Shown: in pieces, positions 1-8,824 of the stretch
Layout: every line of letters starts with the position of its first letter
Numbering within the stretch: position 1 is the stretch's first letter
NCBI GenBank assembly: GCA_038040385.1
Contig: JBBPII010000023.1
Span: 1 to 53,516, forward strand
Source: Gilichinskyi gelida
Lineage (GTDB): Bacteria; Acidobacteriota; Thermoanaerobaculia; Gp7-AA8
Length of the DNA stretch: 53,516 nucleotides
Direction of reading: 5' to 3'
The notes under the pieces: model-generated
The model's database searches: none
Seen by the model: only the letters and a program-made list of their open reading frames with translations
What the model was told of the DNA's origin: nothing
Position numbers and translations under genes: made by a program

Positions 1-1
1 G

Positions 2-196
2 TTATCCGTCGCCTTGTGACGGCGAATCGTCCTCGGAAGCCATGAGCGCATCGAGTGGACTTCTTACTCCCGACGCTCCCAGACCGAGCACGTGCGCGTA
101 GATCTTCGTCGTTTTGACGCCGACGTGGCCCATAAGCTCCTGCGCGGTCCGGATGTCGTGACCCGACGCGAGAAGATGCGTCGGCGCTCCCTCGCG
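2..196 (-). pseudogene. C-terminal remnant of an integron-type tyrosine recombinase
   Basis: Read on the minus strand, this segment encodes THLLASGHDIRTAQELMGH, followed by a TTKIYAHVL stretch and a RSPLD tail. This is the box II end of IntI/XerC-like tyrosine recombinases, with the LGH-type histidine and the nucleophilic tyrosine of the IY motif. The frame is open from 196 and ends at TAA (4-2). An in-frame TAG at 199-197 lies directly upstream, and the rest of the catalytic domain (RHxxR and everything N-terminal) is missing because the RND permease gene ends at 217. I read it as a 5'-truncated stump left by a deletion or rearrangement. It cannot be an active enzyme as it stands. The family call is good; the exact IntI versus phage-integrase assignment is less certain. 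Confidence 0.75.
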
Positions 197-216
197 CTAA
201 CGTGAGGCCATGCCGG

Positions 217-3200
217 CTACACCGCGGCCGGCTCGAGCTCGCCGGCGGGCTCGGGCTCGACTGCCTCCGCACGCCGGTGCGTCTTCGCCACCAGCACGTA
301 GATCGACGGCACGACGAACAGCGTGAACAGCGTGCCGATGATCATGCCGGTGACCAGCATGATGCCGATGGAGTTGCGCGCGCCGGCGCCGGGGCCGCTC
401 GCGAACACCAGCGGCAGATGGCCCATCACCGTCGCGGCGGTGGTCATCATGATCGGGCGGAGGCGCGTGCCGGCGGCCTCGATCACGGCGTGCAGTTTGT
501 CGCGGCCCTCCTCCTGCAGGTGATTCGCGAACTGGACGATGAGGATGCCGTTGCGCGACACCAGTCCGACCAGCGTGATCAGGCCGACCTGGCTGTAGAT
601 GTTGATCGACGTCAGGCCGAGGAACGAGAAGAGCAGCGAGCCGGAGAGCGCCAGCGGCACCGACCCGGCCAGGATGATGAACGGATCGCGGAAACTCTCG
701 AACTGCGCGGCGAGCACGAGATAGATCAGGATGGCCGACAGGAGGAACACGCCGAGGAACTTCGTCCCCTCGGTGCGCAACTGCCGCGACTCGCCGGCGT
801 AGTCGATGGTGAATCCGCGCGGCAGGATCTTCGCCCCCTCGTCCTCGAGGAACTTGAGCGCTGAGTCCAGCGAGACGCCGGGCGGGATGGCGCCCTGGAT
901 GCGCACGGCGTTGAGCTGCTGGAAGCGCTTCAGCTCGCGCGGCTCGGTGGTGGTCTGCAGCGTGGCGAACGTCGACAGCGGCACGAGTTTGCCGCCCGCG
1001 CCGGCGATGTACATCTGCGAGAGCTGGTCGGACGTCAACCGCTCGCTGCGCTTCACTTGCGGAATGACCTTGTAGCTGCGTCCCTGGATGCTGAAGCGGT
1101 TCACGTAGTTGCCGCCCAGCAGCACCGAAAGATCGCGCCCGGCCTGCGCCATGTCCACGCCCTGCGCCCGGAGCTTGTCGCGATTGAAGACCACGCGCGC
1201 CTGCGGCTGGTCGAACTTCAGGTCGGTGTCGGCGAACATGAACTTGCCGCTGGCGAACGCCTTCATCACCAACTGATCGGCGAACTCCGCGAGGCGCTGC
1301 GGCTCCGCCGTCGACACGATGGCCAGGTCGACGGGGAAACCCTGTCCGCCCGGCAACGACGGAGGCACGAGCTGGATGACGCGGATGCCGGGGATGGCCG
1401 CCGACTTCGCCGACGCCTCCATCTGAATCTCCTGGATGCCGCGTTTCCGCTCGCTGAACGGCTTGGTCACCATGCCGCCGAAGCCGCCGGTGGGGAAGAT
1501 GACCTGGAACGTCGAGTCGGTCTCCGGGATCGAGCGATACACCTGCTCGACTTGCGAGGCGAACAGCTTGGTCTGATCGATCGTCGAGTTCGCCGAGGCC
1601 TGGAGAATGGCGAACATGAAGTTCTGGTCCTCCGCGGGCGCCAGCTCCTTCTGCGAGAACATGTAGAAGGGGAAGATCAGCAGGACGACGAGGATCCACA
1701 GCGTCAGCACGACCGGACGATAGTTGAGCGTCGCGGTCAGCGTGCGGACGTAGCGGTCGCGCAGCGCGTCGAAGCGGTGATTGACCCAGCCGGCGAAGCC
1801 CTTCTCCGTGTCGCCGGAGCGCAGCAGCTTCGAGCCCATCATCGGCGACAGCGTCAGCGCCACGATTCCGGAGATCAGCACCGCGCCGGCCAGGGTGAAG
1901 GCGAACTCGCGGAACAGCGATCCGGTCAGGCCGCCCTGCAACGCCACCGGCGTATAGACCGCCGCCAGGGTGATGGTCATGGCGATGATCGGCGCCACTA
2001 GCTCGCGCGCGGCATCGACGGCCGCCTGCATCGGCGTCTTCCCCATGTGCAGATGCCGCTCGATGTTCTCCACCATGACGATGGCGTCGTCGACGACGAG
2101 GCCGACCGACAGCACGATCGCCAGCAGCGTCAGCAGATTGATGGTGAAGCCGAAGATCATCATCAGCAACACCGCGCCGATGAGCGAAATGGGGATGGCG
2201 ACGACCGGGATGATCACGCCGCGGATGGATCCGAGGAAGAGGAAGATGACGAGGATGACGATGATCAGCGTCTCGCCGAGGGTTATGAGAACTTCGTCGA
2301 TCGCCTCCTGGATGTACGCCGACGAGTCGTAGGGCACGCCGGCCCGCATGCCGGCGGGAAGCTGGGCCTGGATCTCCGGCAGCGCCTGGCGGACGTTCTT
2401 CATCACCTCGAGGGTGTTGGCGGTCGGGAGGACGAAGATGCCGATGAAGACGGCGGTCTGGCCGTTGAAGCGGACTTCCTGATCGTAGTTCTCCGCGCCG
2501 AGGACGATGTCGGCGATGTCGCCGAGGCGGACGACGGTGCCGTTCTCCTCCTTCACCACGAGCTGCTTGAACTCCTCGGCGGTCTGCAAGTTGGTGTTGG
2601 CCACCAGGTTGACCGAGGTCATCGAGCCCTTGGTGCGGCCGAGCGCGGAGAGATAGTTGTTCGCCGCCAGCGCGTTGCTGGCCTGCGACGGCGAGATGCC
2701 GAGGGCGGCCATCTTGTCGGGCTTGAGCCACACGCGCATGGCGAAGGTGCGGTCGCCGAAGATCTCCGCGCGCTGCACGCCGGGAATCGCCGAGAGCCTG
2801 GGCTGCACGACGCGCACGAGGTAATCGGTGATCTGATTCTGATCGAGGTCTTTCGCCGCGAAGCCGAGATAGGCAGCGGCGAATTCGGCGTCCGCGGTCT
2901 GCAGATTGATGATCGGCGCCTCGGCCTCGGGCGGGAGCTGGTTGCGAACCTGCGCGACCTTCGACTGGATCTGCGTCAGCGCCGCGTTGTTGTCGTAGTT
3001 CAGCTTCAGGTGCACGGTGATCGTGCTCAAACCCTGCGCGCTCGACGACTCCAGGAAGTCGATGCCGTCCGCGCCGGCGATGGCCCGCTCCAGCGGCGCG
3101 GTGATGAATCCGCGGACCAGGTCCGCGTTCGCGCCGATGTAGGCGGTGGTCACCGCGACGTTGGCCATATCGCTGCGCGGAAACTGCCGCACGGAAAGCG

Positions 3201-3291
3201 AGCGGACCGCCTGCAATCCGGCGATGAGGATCACCAGGTTGACGACCATGGCGAGGACGGGACGTTTGATGAAGAGGTCTGTGAATTTCAT
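217..3291 (-). CDS. RND efflux pump permease (AcrB/MexF-like, HAE1 type)
   Basis: A 1024-residue inner-membrane proton-driven efflux permease, the normal length for the family. It starts MKFTDLFIKRPVLAMVVNL, the typical first transmembrane segment. The proton-relay Asp pair is present in GLVVDDAIVMVENI near residue 400. The later relay segment reads VSRNGILIVQFANHL, with Arg where AcrB has the key Lys. The two halves each carry a large periplasmic porter loop. A GGAGGA ribosome site sits 5-10 bases before the ATG. The membrane-fusion gene lies immediately upstream in the same direction, so the two form an operon. No TolC-type outer-membrane gene is in the window. Substrate cannot be told from sequence. 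Confidence 0.95.
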   Translation of the reverse strand: MKFTDLFIKRPVLAMVVNLVILIAGLQAVRSLSVRQFPRSDMANVAVTTAYIGANADLVRGFITAPLERAIAGADGIDFLESSSAQGLSTITVHLKLNYDNNAALTQIQSKVAQVRNQLPPEAEAPIINLQTADAEFAAAYLGFAAKDLDQNQITDYLVRVVQPRLSAIPGVQRAEIFGDRTFAMRVWLKPDKMAALGISPSQASNALAANNYLSALGRTKGSMTSVNLVANTNLQTAEEFKQLVVKEENGTVVRLGDIADIVLGAENYDQEVRFNGQTAVFIGIFVLPTANTLEVMKNVRQALPEIQAQLPAGMRAGVPYDSSAYIQEAIDEVLITLGETLIIVILVIFLFLGSIRGVIIPVVAIPISLIGAVLLMMIFGFTINLLTLLAIVLSVGLVVDDAIVMVENIERHLHMGKTPMQAAVDAARELVAPIIAMTITLAAVYTPVALQGGLTGSLFREFAFTLAGAVLISGIVALTLSPMMGSKLLRSGDTEKGFAGWVNHRFDALRDRYVRTLTATLNYRPVVLTLWILVVLLIFPFYMFSQKELAPAEDQNFMFAILQASANSTIDQTKLFASQVEQVYRSIPETDSTFQVIFPTGGFGGMVTKPFSERKRGIQEIQMEASAKSAAIPGIRVIQLVPPSLPGGQGFPVDLAIVSTAEPQRLAEFADQLVMKAFASGKFMFADTDLKFDQPQARVVFNRDKLRAQGVDMAQAGRDLSVLLGGNYVNRFSIQGRSYKVIPQVKRSERLTSDQLSQMYIAGAGGKLVPLSTFATLQTTTEPRELKRFQQLNAVRIQGAIPPGVSLDSALKFLEDEGAKILPRGFTIDYAGESRQLRTEGTKFLGVFLLSAILIYLVLAAQFESFRDPFIILAGSVPLALSGSLLFSFLGLTSINIYSQVGLITLVGLVSRNGILIVQFANHLQEEGRDKLHAVIEAAGTRLRPIMMTTAATVMGHLPLVFASGPGAGARNSIGIMLVTGMIIGTLFTLFVVPSIYVLVAKTHRRAEAVEPEPAGELEPAAV

Positions 3292-3300
3292 CTTTCCTCC

Positions 3301-3368
3301 GTCATCCCGAGCGTAGCGAGGGATCTCAGCGGCTGAGATCCTTCGCCGTCTGCGCGGCTCAGGATGAC
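3301..3368. repeat. Palindromic dispersed repeat, family 1 (copy a)
   Basis: An imperfect inverted repeat begins GTCATCCCGAGCGTAGCGAG and ends with a CGGCTCAGGATGAC arm. It lies between the adaptor and permease genes of the efflux operon. The same arms recur at 10546, 12426 and 18690, with half-copies at 23789 and 33331. It could fold as a hairpin in the mRNA and change the relative expression of the two pump genes. Confidence 0.85.
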
Positions 3369-3375
3369 GTCTGCG

Positions 3376-4500
3376 TTACGAGTCCTCCGGCTTCGGCGCC
3401 GCGAGGTTCCCCGGCTGCACCGCGTTGTTCACCGTCACCGCCGCGCCCGGCCGCAGCTTGAAGACGCCCGAGGTCACCACTTCTTCCCCGGCCTTGACAC
3501 CGGTGAGCACGGCGACCTGATCGCCGCGGGTGCCGCCGAGCTTCACGAACTGCTGCCGCACGCCGCGGTAGCTCTTGCCGCTCTTCGGGTCCTTCACCTG
3601 CTCGACGATGAAGACCGAGTCGCCGAACGGCGCGTAGCTGATGGCCGAGGCGGGAAGGGTGATGGCGCTCGACTTCGTCCCCTCGGCGAGCTTGGCCTCG
3701 ACGAACATGCCGGGGCGGAGCTTGCCGGAGCGGTTCTCGAAGATGGCCTGCACACGCGCGTTGCGGGTGGCCTCGTCGATCACCGAGTCGATCGCCGCGA
3801 TTCTGCCCACCTCGGTCGCGCCGCCGAGGGCGTCCGACGTCGCCTCGATCACCGATCCGATGGTCATCCGCCCGAGGTCCTGCTGCGTGACGCTGAAGTT
3901 GACGTACGCGGGACGCACTGCCTGCAACGACACGATCGGCGCGCCGCCGGCCAGGTACTGCCCGACGTTGACCTGACGGATGCCGAGGACGCCGGCGAAC
4001 GGCGCCCGGATCGTTTTGCGGTCGATCATTGCGCGGATCTCCCCCACCCGCGCCACGGCCTGTTTGTACTCGGCCGACGCCTGGTCATACATCGCCTGCG
4101 GGATCGCCGCCTTGGCCAGCAGTCCCGACTTCCGCTCCAGGCTCAGCCGCGTCAGCTCGCGTGCCGCTTCCGCCGCCGCGAGCTGCGCGCGCTCCTGCCG
4201 CGAGTCCAAGCGCACGAGTACTGCGCCGCGCCCGACCGCGTGTCCGGAGTTGAAGGAGATCTGCTCGATGACGCCCGGCAGATCGGCGCTGACGGTGACG
4301 CCGTTGACCGCGGCGACCGTTCCGATGGCGCTGAGCGTCGCGTTCCACGCCTCCTGCCTGGCCGCGATGGTGGTCACCGCCTCGGGCGGCGGCGACCAGT
4401 CCTGCGACATCGCCTTCTTGATCTGGGAGTATTTGTACAAGCCGAGGATCGCGACGAAAGCGATCACCACGACCAGCATTGCAATCATTCGTTTTGCCAT
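3376..4500 (-). CDS. RND efflux periplasmic adaptor (membrane fusion protein)
   Basis: A 374-residue HlyD/AcrA-family adaptor that links the inner-membrane RND permease to an outer-membrane channel. It has an N-terminal membrane anchor (MAKRMIAMLVVVIAFVAIL), a lipoyl-like half (SADLPGVIEQISFNSGHAV), an alpha-helical hairpin at about residues 95-165, the second lipoyl half (IRAPFAGVLGIRQVNVGQYL) and beta-barrel and membrane-proximal domains (LRPGMFVEAKL). There is no lipobox cysteine, so the anchor is an uncleaved helix. It is transcribed ahead of the permease gene, separated by a palindromic repeat. Confidence 0.93.
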   Translation of the reverse strand: MAKRMIAMLVVVIAFVAILGLYKYSQIKKAMSQDWSPPPEAVTTIAARQEAWNATLSAIGTVAAVNGVTVSADLPGVIEQISFNSGHAVGRGAVLVRLDSRQERAQLAAAEAARELTRLSLERKSGLLAKAAIPQAMYDQASAEYKQAVARVGEIRAMIDRKTIRAPFAGVLGIRQVNVGQYLAGGAPIVSLQAVRPAYVNFSVTQQDLGRMTIGSVIEATSDALGGATEVGRIAAIDSVIDEATRNARVQAIFENRSGKLRPGMFVEAKLAEGTKSSAITLPASAISYAPFGDSVFIVEQVKDPKSGKSYRGVRQQFVKLGGTRGDQVAVLTGVKAGEEVVTSGVFKLRPGAAVTVNNAVQPGNLAAPKPEDS

Positions 4501-4512
4501 GAAAATCGATCC

Positions 4513-5271
4513 TCAAAAAGTCCCGACAGGATACCCGACCGCCTCGAAGCGCGCCGAGCCCGCGCGGCTGGCGGGAATGCGCGCTCCACTGGCGACCACG
4601 ATGATGAGCCGCGAGCCTTCTCGCGGCTCGATGGTTGTGACGAATCGCATGTTCACCACATGCGAGCGATGGACGCGGATGAAACGCGACGGGTCGAGCC
4701 GCGCGTAGAGGTCCTGCAGCCTGGCGTACAAGAGATGGCGCTTCCCGTCGACGCAGACGGCCACGTAGTCGTCGCAGGCCTCGAGCCGCTCCACCTGCTC
4801 CAGCGGAATGGCGATCATGCGGCCGCGCTCCTTGACGAAGACGTGCGACAGCGGCTTCGTAGTGGAGAGCGCGTTCCAGGCGCGCGCGGCGATCGCCGGC
4901 ATTCCGTGCTCCATCGCCGCGCGGGCGCGGGCCAGGACGGAGCGTACGCGCTCCCGGCCGAACGGCTTGAGGAGATAGTCGAGCGCGCCGATCTCGAACG
5001 CCGTCACCGCGTAACGATCGAACGCCGTGGTGAAGATGATGTACGGGCGGTGTGAAATCTGTTCGGCCACGGCGATGCCGGAGGTGCCGGGCATGCGGAT
5101 GTCGAGGAACAGCAGGTCGGGGCAGAGCGAGTCCACCGCGCGGATGGCGGACAGTCCATCGCCGACTTCGTGGATCTCGCGGATCCAGTCGACGCCGCTC
5201 AAATGCTCGCGCAGCGTGCGGCGGGCGAGCGGCTCGTCGTCGGCGATCAGAACGCGCGCGTCATTCGTCAT
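4513..5271 (-). CDS. LytTR-family response regulator
   Basis: A 252-residue regulator with an N-terminal receiver domain and a C-terminal LytTR DNA-binding domain. The receiver has acidic pocket D11/D12, phospho-acceptor D57 (LLFLDIRMPG), T82 and K102 (YLLKPF). The LytTR domain, about residues 140-245, shows LEACDDYVAV and FIRVHRSHVVN. The gene overlaps the end of the upstream kinase gene by 11 bases, so the two form a two-component pair. The efflux adaptor begins 12 bases downstream, which suggests the pair is co-transcribed with and may control the pump. That regulatory link is inferred from position only. Confidence 0.93.
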   Translation of the reverse strand: MTNDARVLIADDEPLARRTLREHLSGVDWIREIHEVGDGLSAIRAVDSLCPDLLFLDIRMPGTSGIAVAEQISHRPYIIFTTAFDRYAVTAFEIGALDYLLKPFGRERVRSVLARARAAMEHGMPAIAARAWNALSTTKPLSHVFVKERGRMIAIPLEQVERLEACDDYVAVCVDGKRHLLYARLQDLYARLDPSRFIRVHRSHVVNMRFVTTIEPREGSRLIIVVASGARIPASRAGSARFEAVGYPVGTF

Positions 5272-6322
5272 CGTCGCCCTCCGGCCGGACGCAGGGGATA
5301 GTGAAGGAGACCTCGAAGCCGGCGTCGTCGCGCGCGATGTCGAGCTGGGCGTCCGCGCCGTAGACCGCGTCGAGGCGCTCGCGCAGCGCGTGCAGTCCGT
5401 ACCGCGCGCCTGACTGTGTGGCGGCGCCCGCTTCGGGCGCCGGTCGGCGGCCGGGAGCGTCCGCCGCTACACTTCCCGCCGCTCCATCATTCCAAACGCG
5501 AATGTGCAGCCGGTCGTCGCCCACTCGCGCGCTGATGTCCACCCGTCCACCCTCCGCGCGCCTGGAGATCGAATGGCGCACCGAGTTCTCCACCAGCGTC
5601 TGCAGGGCAAACGACGGCGCGCTGCAGGCCAGCGAGCGGGGATCGATCTCGGTGACGACGTTCAGCCGCGCGCCGTAGCGCAGTTGCTCGAAATCGAGAT
5701 ACCGCCGCGTGAACTCCCACTCCTCGGAGAAGGGGACGGTGTCGCCGGCGCTGTCGCGCAGGCTGTAGCGGAGCATGTCGCCGAGCTTCTCGATCGCCCC
5801 CTCGGCCTCGGCCGGATCGTGCCGCACCAGCGCGCCGACGGTATGCAGCGCGTTGAAGAGAAAGTGCGGGTGGAGGCGGCTGCGCAGCGCGTCGAGACGG
5901 GCCACGGCGAGGCTCTTTTCGGTCTGCAGAACGCGCCGCTGCGTCTGGATGGCGTAGGAGATGCCGGCGATGATGGCGTAGATCCAGACGCCCATCCCAA
6001 GCTGCCGTCCGATGATGCGCGACGAGATCAGCATGGACCATTCCGACGGCTCCACGACATCCACCGCGGCGACCCACGCGGCGGAGTAGAGCACCGCGGC
6101 GAGAATGTGCATGGCGTAGAAGCGCACCCGCATCTCGCCCGGCCATGGCATGCGCGCGCAGAAACGCGAGACGGCGAGTCCGAGCAGCGCCGCGGCAGCG
6201 ACCGCCTCAATGGAGCGCGGCAGAACCTGCCACAGCGTGAGGTTGCCCGCCTGCAGGGCGAAGAGCACCCAGAGCGCCAGGAACGGGAGCCACGCCGCGA
6301 TGAAGACGACGACCTTCTTCAT
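5261..6322 (-). CDS. LytS/YehU-type sensor histidine kinase
   Basis: A 353-residue membrane kinase with four predicted N-terminal transmembrane helices (residues 1-125), then the His_kinase domain with LHPHFLFNALHTVG (H153 as the likely phosphorylated residue) and an HATPase domain with the N box LVENSVRHSI and a G2-like YGLHALRERLDAVYG. I chose the ATG at 6322 because it is followed by a clean first membrane helix; an ATG at 6334 adds four residues. Between the N box and the G2 motif there is an extra Ala/Pro/Gly-rich insert encoded by a GC-rich repeat (5421-5471). This lengthens the ATP-lid region and is unusual for the family. Its partner regulator overlaps its 3' end. Confidence 0.9.
   Translation of the reverse strand: MKKVVVFIAAWLPFLALWVLFALQAGNLTLWQVLPRSIEAVAAAALLGLAVSRFCARMPWPGEMRVRFYAMHILAAVLYSAAWVAAVDVVEPSEWSMLISSRIIGRQLGMGVWIYAIIAGISYAIQTQRRVLQTEKSLAVARLDALRSRLHPHFLFNALHTVGALVRHDPAEAEGAIEKLGDMLRYSLRDSAGDTVPFSEEWEFTRRYLDFEQLRYGARLNVVTEIDPRSLACSAPSFALQTLVENSVRHSISRRAEGGRVDISARVGDDRLHIRVWNDGAAGSVAADAPGRRPAPEAGAATQSGARYGLHALRERLDAVYGADAQLDIARDDAGFEVSFTIPCVRPEGDDDE
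5421..5471. repeat. GC-rich hairpin repeat, family 3, inside the kinase gene
   Basis: The core GGCGCCCG-CTT-CGGGCGCC hairpin (5423-5441) matches the hairpin at 36669-36693, and the following bases form a further GC-rich palindromic stretch. It is read in frame by the sensor kinase as an Ala/Pro/Gly-rich loop. Confidence 0.7.
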
Positions 6323-6433
6323 GCCGCTGAGCATACCTCCCGCATCCATGCGTGTTTGTCCGTTCACCGAGCGGCGATGCCGGTTCGCCGAAAAGTCTTT
6401 GATCGTTGACGGCGCGGCCCGTAGTTTCGGCCC

Positions 6434-7180
6434 ATGCGACACATCACGCTGAGCCTGATCATCATGACTTTGAGTTGTACGTCGGCGTCGCGGCCAGGTT
6501 CGCTCCTCGACGTGAAATCGCGAGCGATGCGCGCCGGCTATACGGCGGATCTGCAAGCGCTCGCCGACGCCGCGCGCGACGCTCGGGCGCTGGCCGCGGA
6601 TCCTGCCCTCGCGCCGCTGGCGCACTACTGGGCCGGCTACGCCTTCTGGCAGCGCGCCGTCAACGACGTGAACCGGAACGTCGACACGAAGCAGGTCGCC
6701 GCCGATCGCGCCGCCGCATTGGCTGAGATGGACGCCGCCATCGCCGCGCGGGAGCCGTTCGCCGACGCGCACGCCCTCGCCGCGTGGCTCCACGGCTGGC
6801 TCTACACCGCCGACCCGGACAACAAGGACGCGCACGCGACGGCGATTCGCGCCCACCTCACCCGCGCCCGCGAGCTGGAGCCCGACAATCCGCGCGTGCT
6901 GTGGGCGTACGCGACCGCGCTGCAGTTCCGCGACCGCCCGGCCTCGCTCAAGATGTTCGACGAGCTGACGCGGCGGCCGGACGTCCGTACGCCGACCGCG
7001 GAGCCCGATTGGGGCGTCCCCGAGGCGATGATGTCGCGGGCCTGGATGCACGCGAACCAAGACGGCGGAGACCTGGCGGTCGGGGAGACGCTCGCCCGCC
7101 GCGCGCTGGAGCTCCGGCCGGGTTGGTACTACATCGAGTCGATTCTGATCCCGCAGATCGAAGCGAAGAAAGCGCATTGA
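6434..7180 (+). CDS. TPR-like exported protein, possible lipoprotein
   Basis: A 248-residue protein with a short hydrophobic N-terminus, MRHITLSLIIMTLSC, then helical repeats. Cys15 could be a lipid-attachment site, but the residues before it (TLS) are a weak lipobox. The helical pairs rich in Ala, Leu and Tyr (APLAHYWAGYAFWQRA, HLTRARELEPDNPRVLWAYA) are typical of tetratricopeptide repeats. It is transcribed divergently from the kinase gene across about 110 bases. Its function is unknown; TPR proteins generally act as protein-binding scaffolds. Confidence 0.75.
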   Translation: MRHITLSLIIMTLSCTSASRPGSLLDVKSRAMRAGYTADLQALADAARDARALAADPALAPLAHYWAGYAFWQRAVNDVNRNVDTKQVAADRAAALAEMDAAIAAREPFADAHALAAWLHGWLYTADPDNKDAHATAIRAHLTRARELEPDNPRVLWAYATALQFRDRPASLKMFDELTRRPDVRTPTAEPDWGVPEAMMSRAWMHANQDGGDLAVGETLARRALELRPGWYYIESILIPQIEAKKAH

Positions 7181-7184
7181 TGCC

Positions 7185-7694
7185 TCAGAACGACTTTTCG
7201 TCCGCGGACGGCCCGTAGATCGACGGCACCGGCTTGTCGTTGAGCCGCAGATACACGGTCAACTGGCCGCGGTGATGAGCGAGGTGATTGATGGTCTCGC
7301 GGAGCACGACGTGCCGCGGGTCGTCGCCCACCACATTGCCGGCGACGAGTAGCTTCCAGTTCGTCGTCAGCAGGTACTCATCGGTCGTGTTGCGGAGCGC
7401 CTCGCGCGCCTGATCCACGCCGCGGTCATGCATCTCGACGAGGTCCTGCGCGGTGGTCCACTCCGGCACCGAGTATTTCTCCCCGCTCGGCGGCTGAAGG
7501 TCCAGCTCGTCCTGATTGATGATCATGACTAGCCACGTCGGCAGCGTGGCGACGAGCGTCGCGAGATAACCGAGGGCCATGGACTTCGGGTGCGGCTTCC
7601 AGTCGTGACGCCCCTCGGGGACGCGCTCGAGCGTGCGGCGCGTGCGGTCGGCCTCGCGGTCCAATTCGGCGAGAAAGAGATCGGTGAGCTTCAT
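7185..7694 (-). CDS. DinB-like (DinB/YfiT) four-helix protein
   Basis: A 169-residue protein of the DinB/YfiT superfamily, small four-helix bundles that usually bind a divalent metal through three histidines. The C-terminal pair is visible in LRETINHLAHHRGQLTVYL. The expected N-terminal histidine position reads LGYLATLVATLP, with no His, so metal binding may be changed or lost. A strong AAGGAGG ribosome site (7707-7701) precedes the ATG. It is divergent from a WYL regulator, a common pairing that suggests the regulator controls it. The 3' end is convergent with the TPR gene, four bases away. Confidence 0.88.
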   Translation of the reverse strand: MKLTDLFLAELDREADRTRRTLERVPEGRHDWKPHPKSMALGYLATLVATLPTWLVMIINQDELDLQPPSGEKYSVPEWTTAQDLVEMHDRGVDQAREALRNTTDEYLLTTNWKLLVAGNVVGDDPRHVVLRETINHLAHHRGQLTVYLRLNDKPVPSIYGPSADEKSF

Positions 7695-7723
7695 TTGGGG
7701 CCTCCTTGCCGAGGGAGCCTAAT

Positions 7724-7857
7724 GCGTCATATATGTCAGGACGCGTCATAATTGATTTGATAGGGTCTCGGGGTCTCGGCGGGGTCTCGTGGTCTCGGCG
7801 GGGGCCAGCCACCCCAACCGAGACCTCGAGACCCCGAGACCCCGCCGAGACTCCGAC
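7724..7857. promoter_or_regulatory. Divergent control region with direct repeats and a 17-bp inverted repeat
   Basis: The space between the DinB and WYL-regulator genes has two features. GCGTCATA occurs twice (7724-7731 and 7743-7750), about two helical turns apart, a reasonable pair of regulator-binding boxes. Then comes a block of GGTCTCG units forming a perfect 17-base inverted repeat (7773-7789 with 7835-7851) that ends just before the WYL start codon. The first may be the operator. The second would fold into a strong hairpin covering the regulator's ribosome-binding region. Confidence 0.5.
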
Positions 7858-8814
7858 ATGAAATCCGACCGCCTCCTCTCCGCCCTCCTCCTCCTTCAGG
7901 CGTACGGCCGGATGACCAGCCGGGAGATGTCGAAGCGGCTCGAGGTGTCGCAGCGGACGGTGCACCGCGACATGGAGTCGCTCAGCGCGGCCGGCGTTCC
8001 GGTGTTCGCCCTGCGCGGCGCCCGCGGCGGGTGGCAACTCGACGAAGGATGGCGCACGCAGGTGCCGGCGCTCGACGAGGCGGAGCTGCTCGCGCTCCTC
8101 ATGTCCCAGCCGCGCGTGGTGGGCGAGGGAAGCCTGGCCCGCGCCGCCGAGCGCGCGCTGCGCAAGCTGACCGCGGCGCTACCGGCGTCACTGCGGGAGC
8201 GGGCGGCGGCGATCCGGCAGCGGCTATACGTCGACACCACCGGCTGGCGCGGCACGACCGAGAACCTGGCCATGCTTCCGATCGTGCAGGATGCGGTCTC
8301 GCGAGACCGCAAGCTGTCGATGACCTATCGCCGCGCCGGCGAGGCCACGGAAGCCGACGAGCGCCTCGTCGATCCCCTCGGCCTAGTGGCCAAGGGGAGC
8401 GCGTGGTATCTCGTGGCGCGAACGCCGCGCGGCTTCCGCACCTACCGCGTCTCGCGCATCGAGCAGGCGGCGATCGTCGACGCGCCATGCGAGCGGCCCG
8501 CGGACTTCGATCTCGCCGCGCACTGGAAGTCGTCCACCGACGCGTTCCGCGACGGCTTGCCGCGTTATCACGCCACGCTCCGCCTCGAGCCGCGCGCGGC
8601 GGCGTGGGTGCGGCGCTGGCGCATGACGTGGACCGCGTCCGAGCCGCCCGACGCCGACGGCTGGACCACCTTCCAGGCGCACTTCGAGCACGAGGACGAG
8701 GCCTGCTTCGTGGCCCTCGGACTCGGCGCGCGGGCAGAGATCATCGAGCCTGCGGAGCTGCGAGAACGGGTGTTGACCGAGGTGCGGGCGGTCCTCGCCC
8801 GAACCGCAATATGA
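7858..8814 (+). CDS. WYL-domain transcriptional regulator (YafY type)
   Basis: A 318-residue regulator. The N-terminal HTH_11 helix-turn-helix (residues 4-55) contains MTSREMSKRLEVSQRTVHRD. A central WYL domain, around residues 150-230, includes GSAWYLVARTPRGFRTYRVSRI, and a C-terminal WCX extension follows. The ATG at 7858 was chosen because the HTH begins directly after it; an open frame extends further upstream only through the palindromic block. WYL proteins bind DNA in response to a small or nucleic-acid ligand. The neighbouring DinB gene is the obvious target candidate. Confidence 0.92.
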   Translation: MKSDRLLSALLLLQAYGRMTSREMSKRLEVSQRTVHRDMESLSAAGVPVFALRGARGGWQLDEGWRTQVPALDEAELLALLMSQPRVVGEGSLARAAERALRKLTAALPASLRERAAAIRQRLYVDTTGWRGTTENLAMLPIVQDAVSRDRKLSMTYRRAGEATEADERLVDPLGLVAKGSAWYLVARTPRGFRTYRVSRIEQAAIVDAPCERPADFDLAAHWKSSTDAFRDGLPRYHATLRLEPRAAAWVRRWRMTWTASEPPDADGWTTFQAHFEHEDEACFVALGLGARAEIIEPAELRERVLTEVRAVLARTAI

Positions 8815-8824
8815 TTCCGCGCGC

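Noticed and set aside
197..2731. 844-codon minus-strand frame inside the RND permease gene
   Set aside because: A frame-shifted shadow of the permease, with an Arg/Ala/Pro-rich translation.
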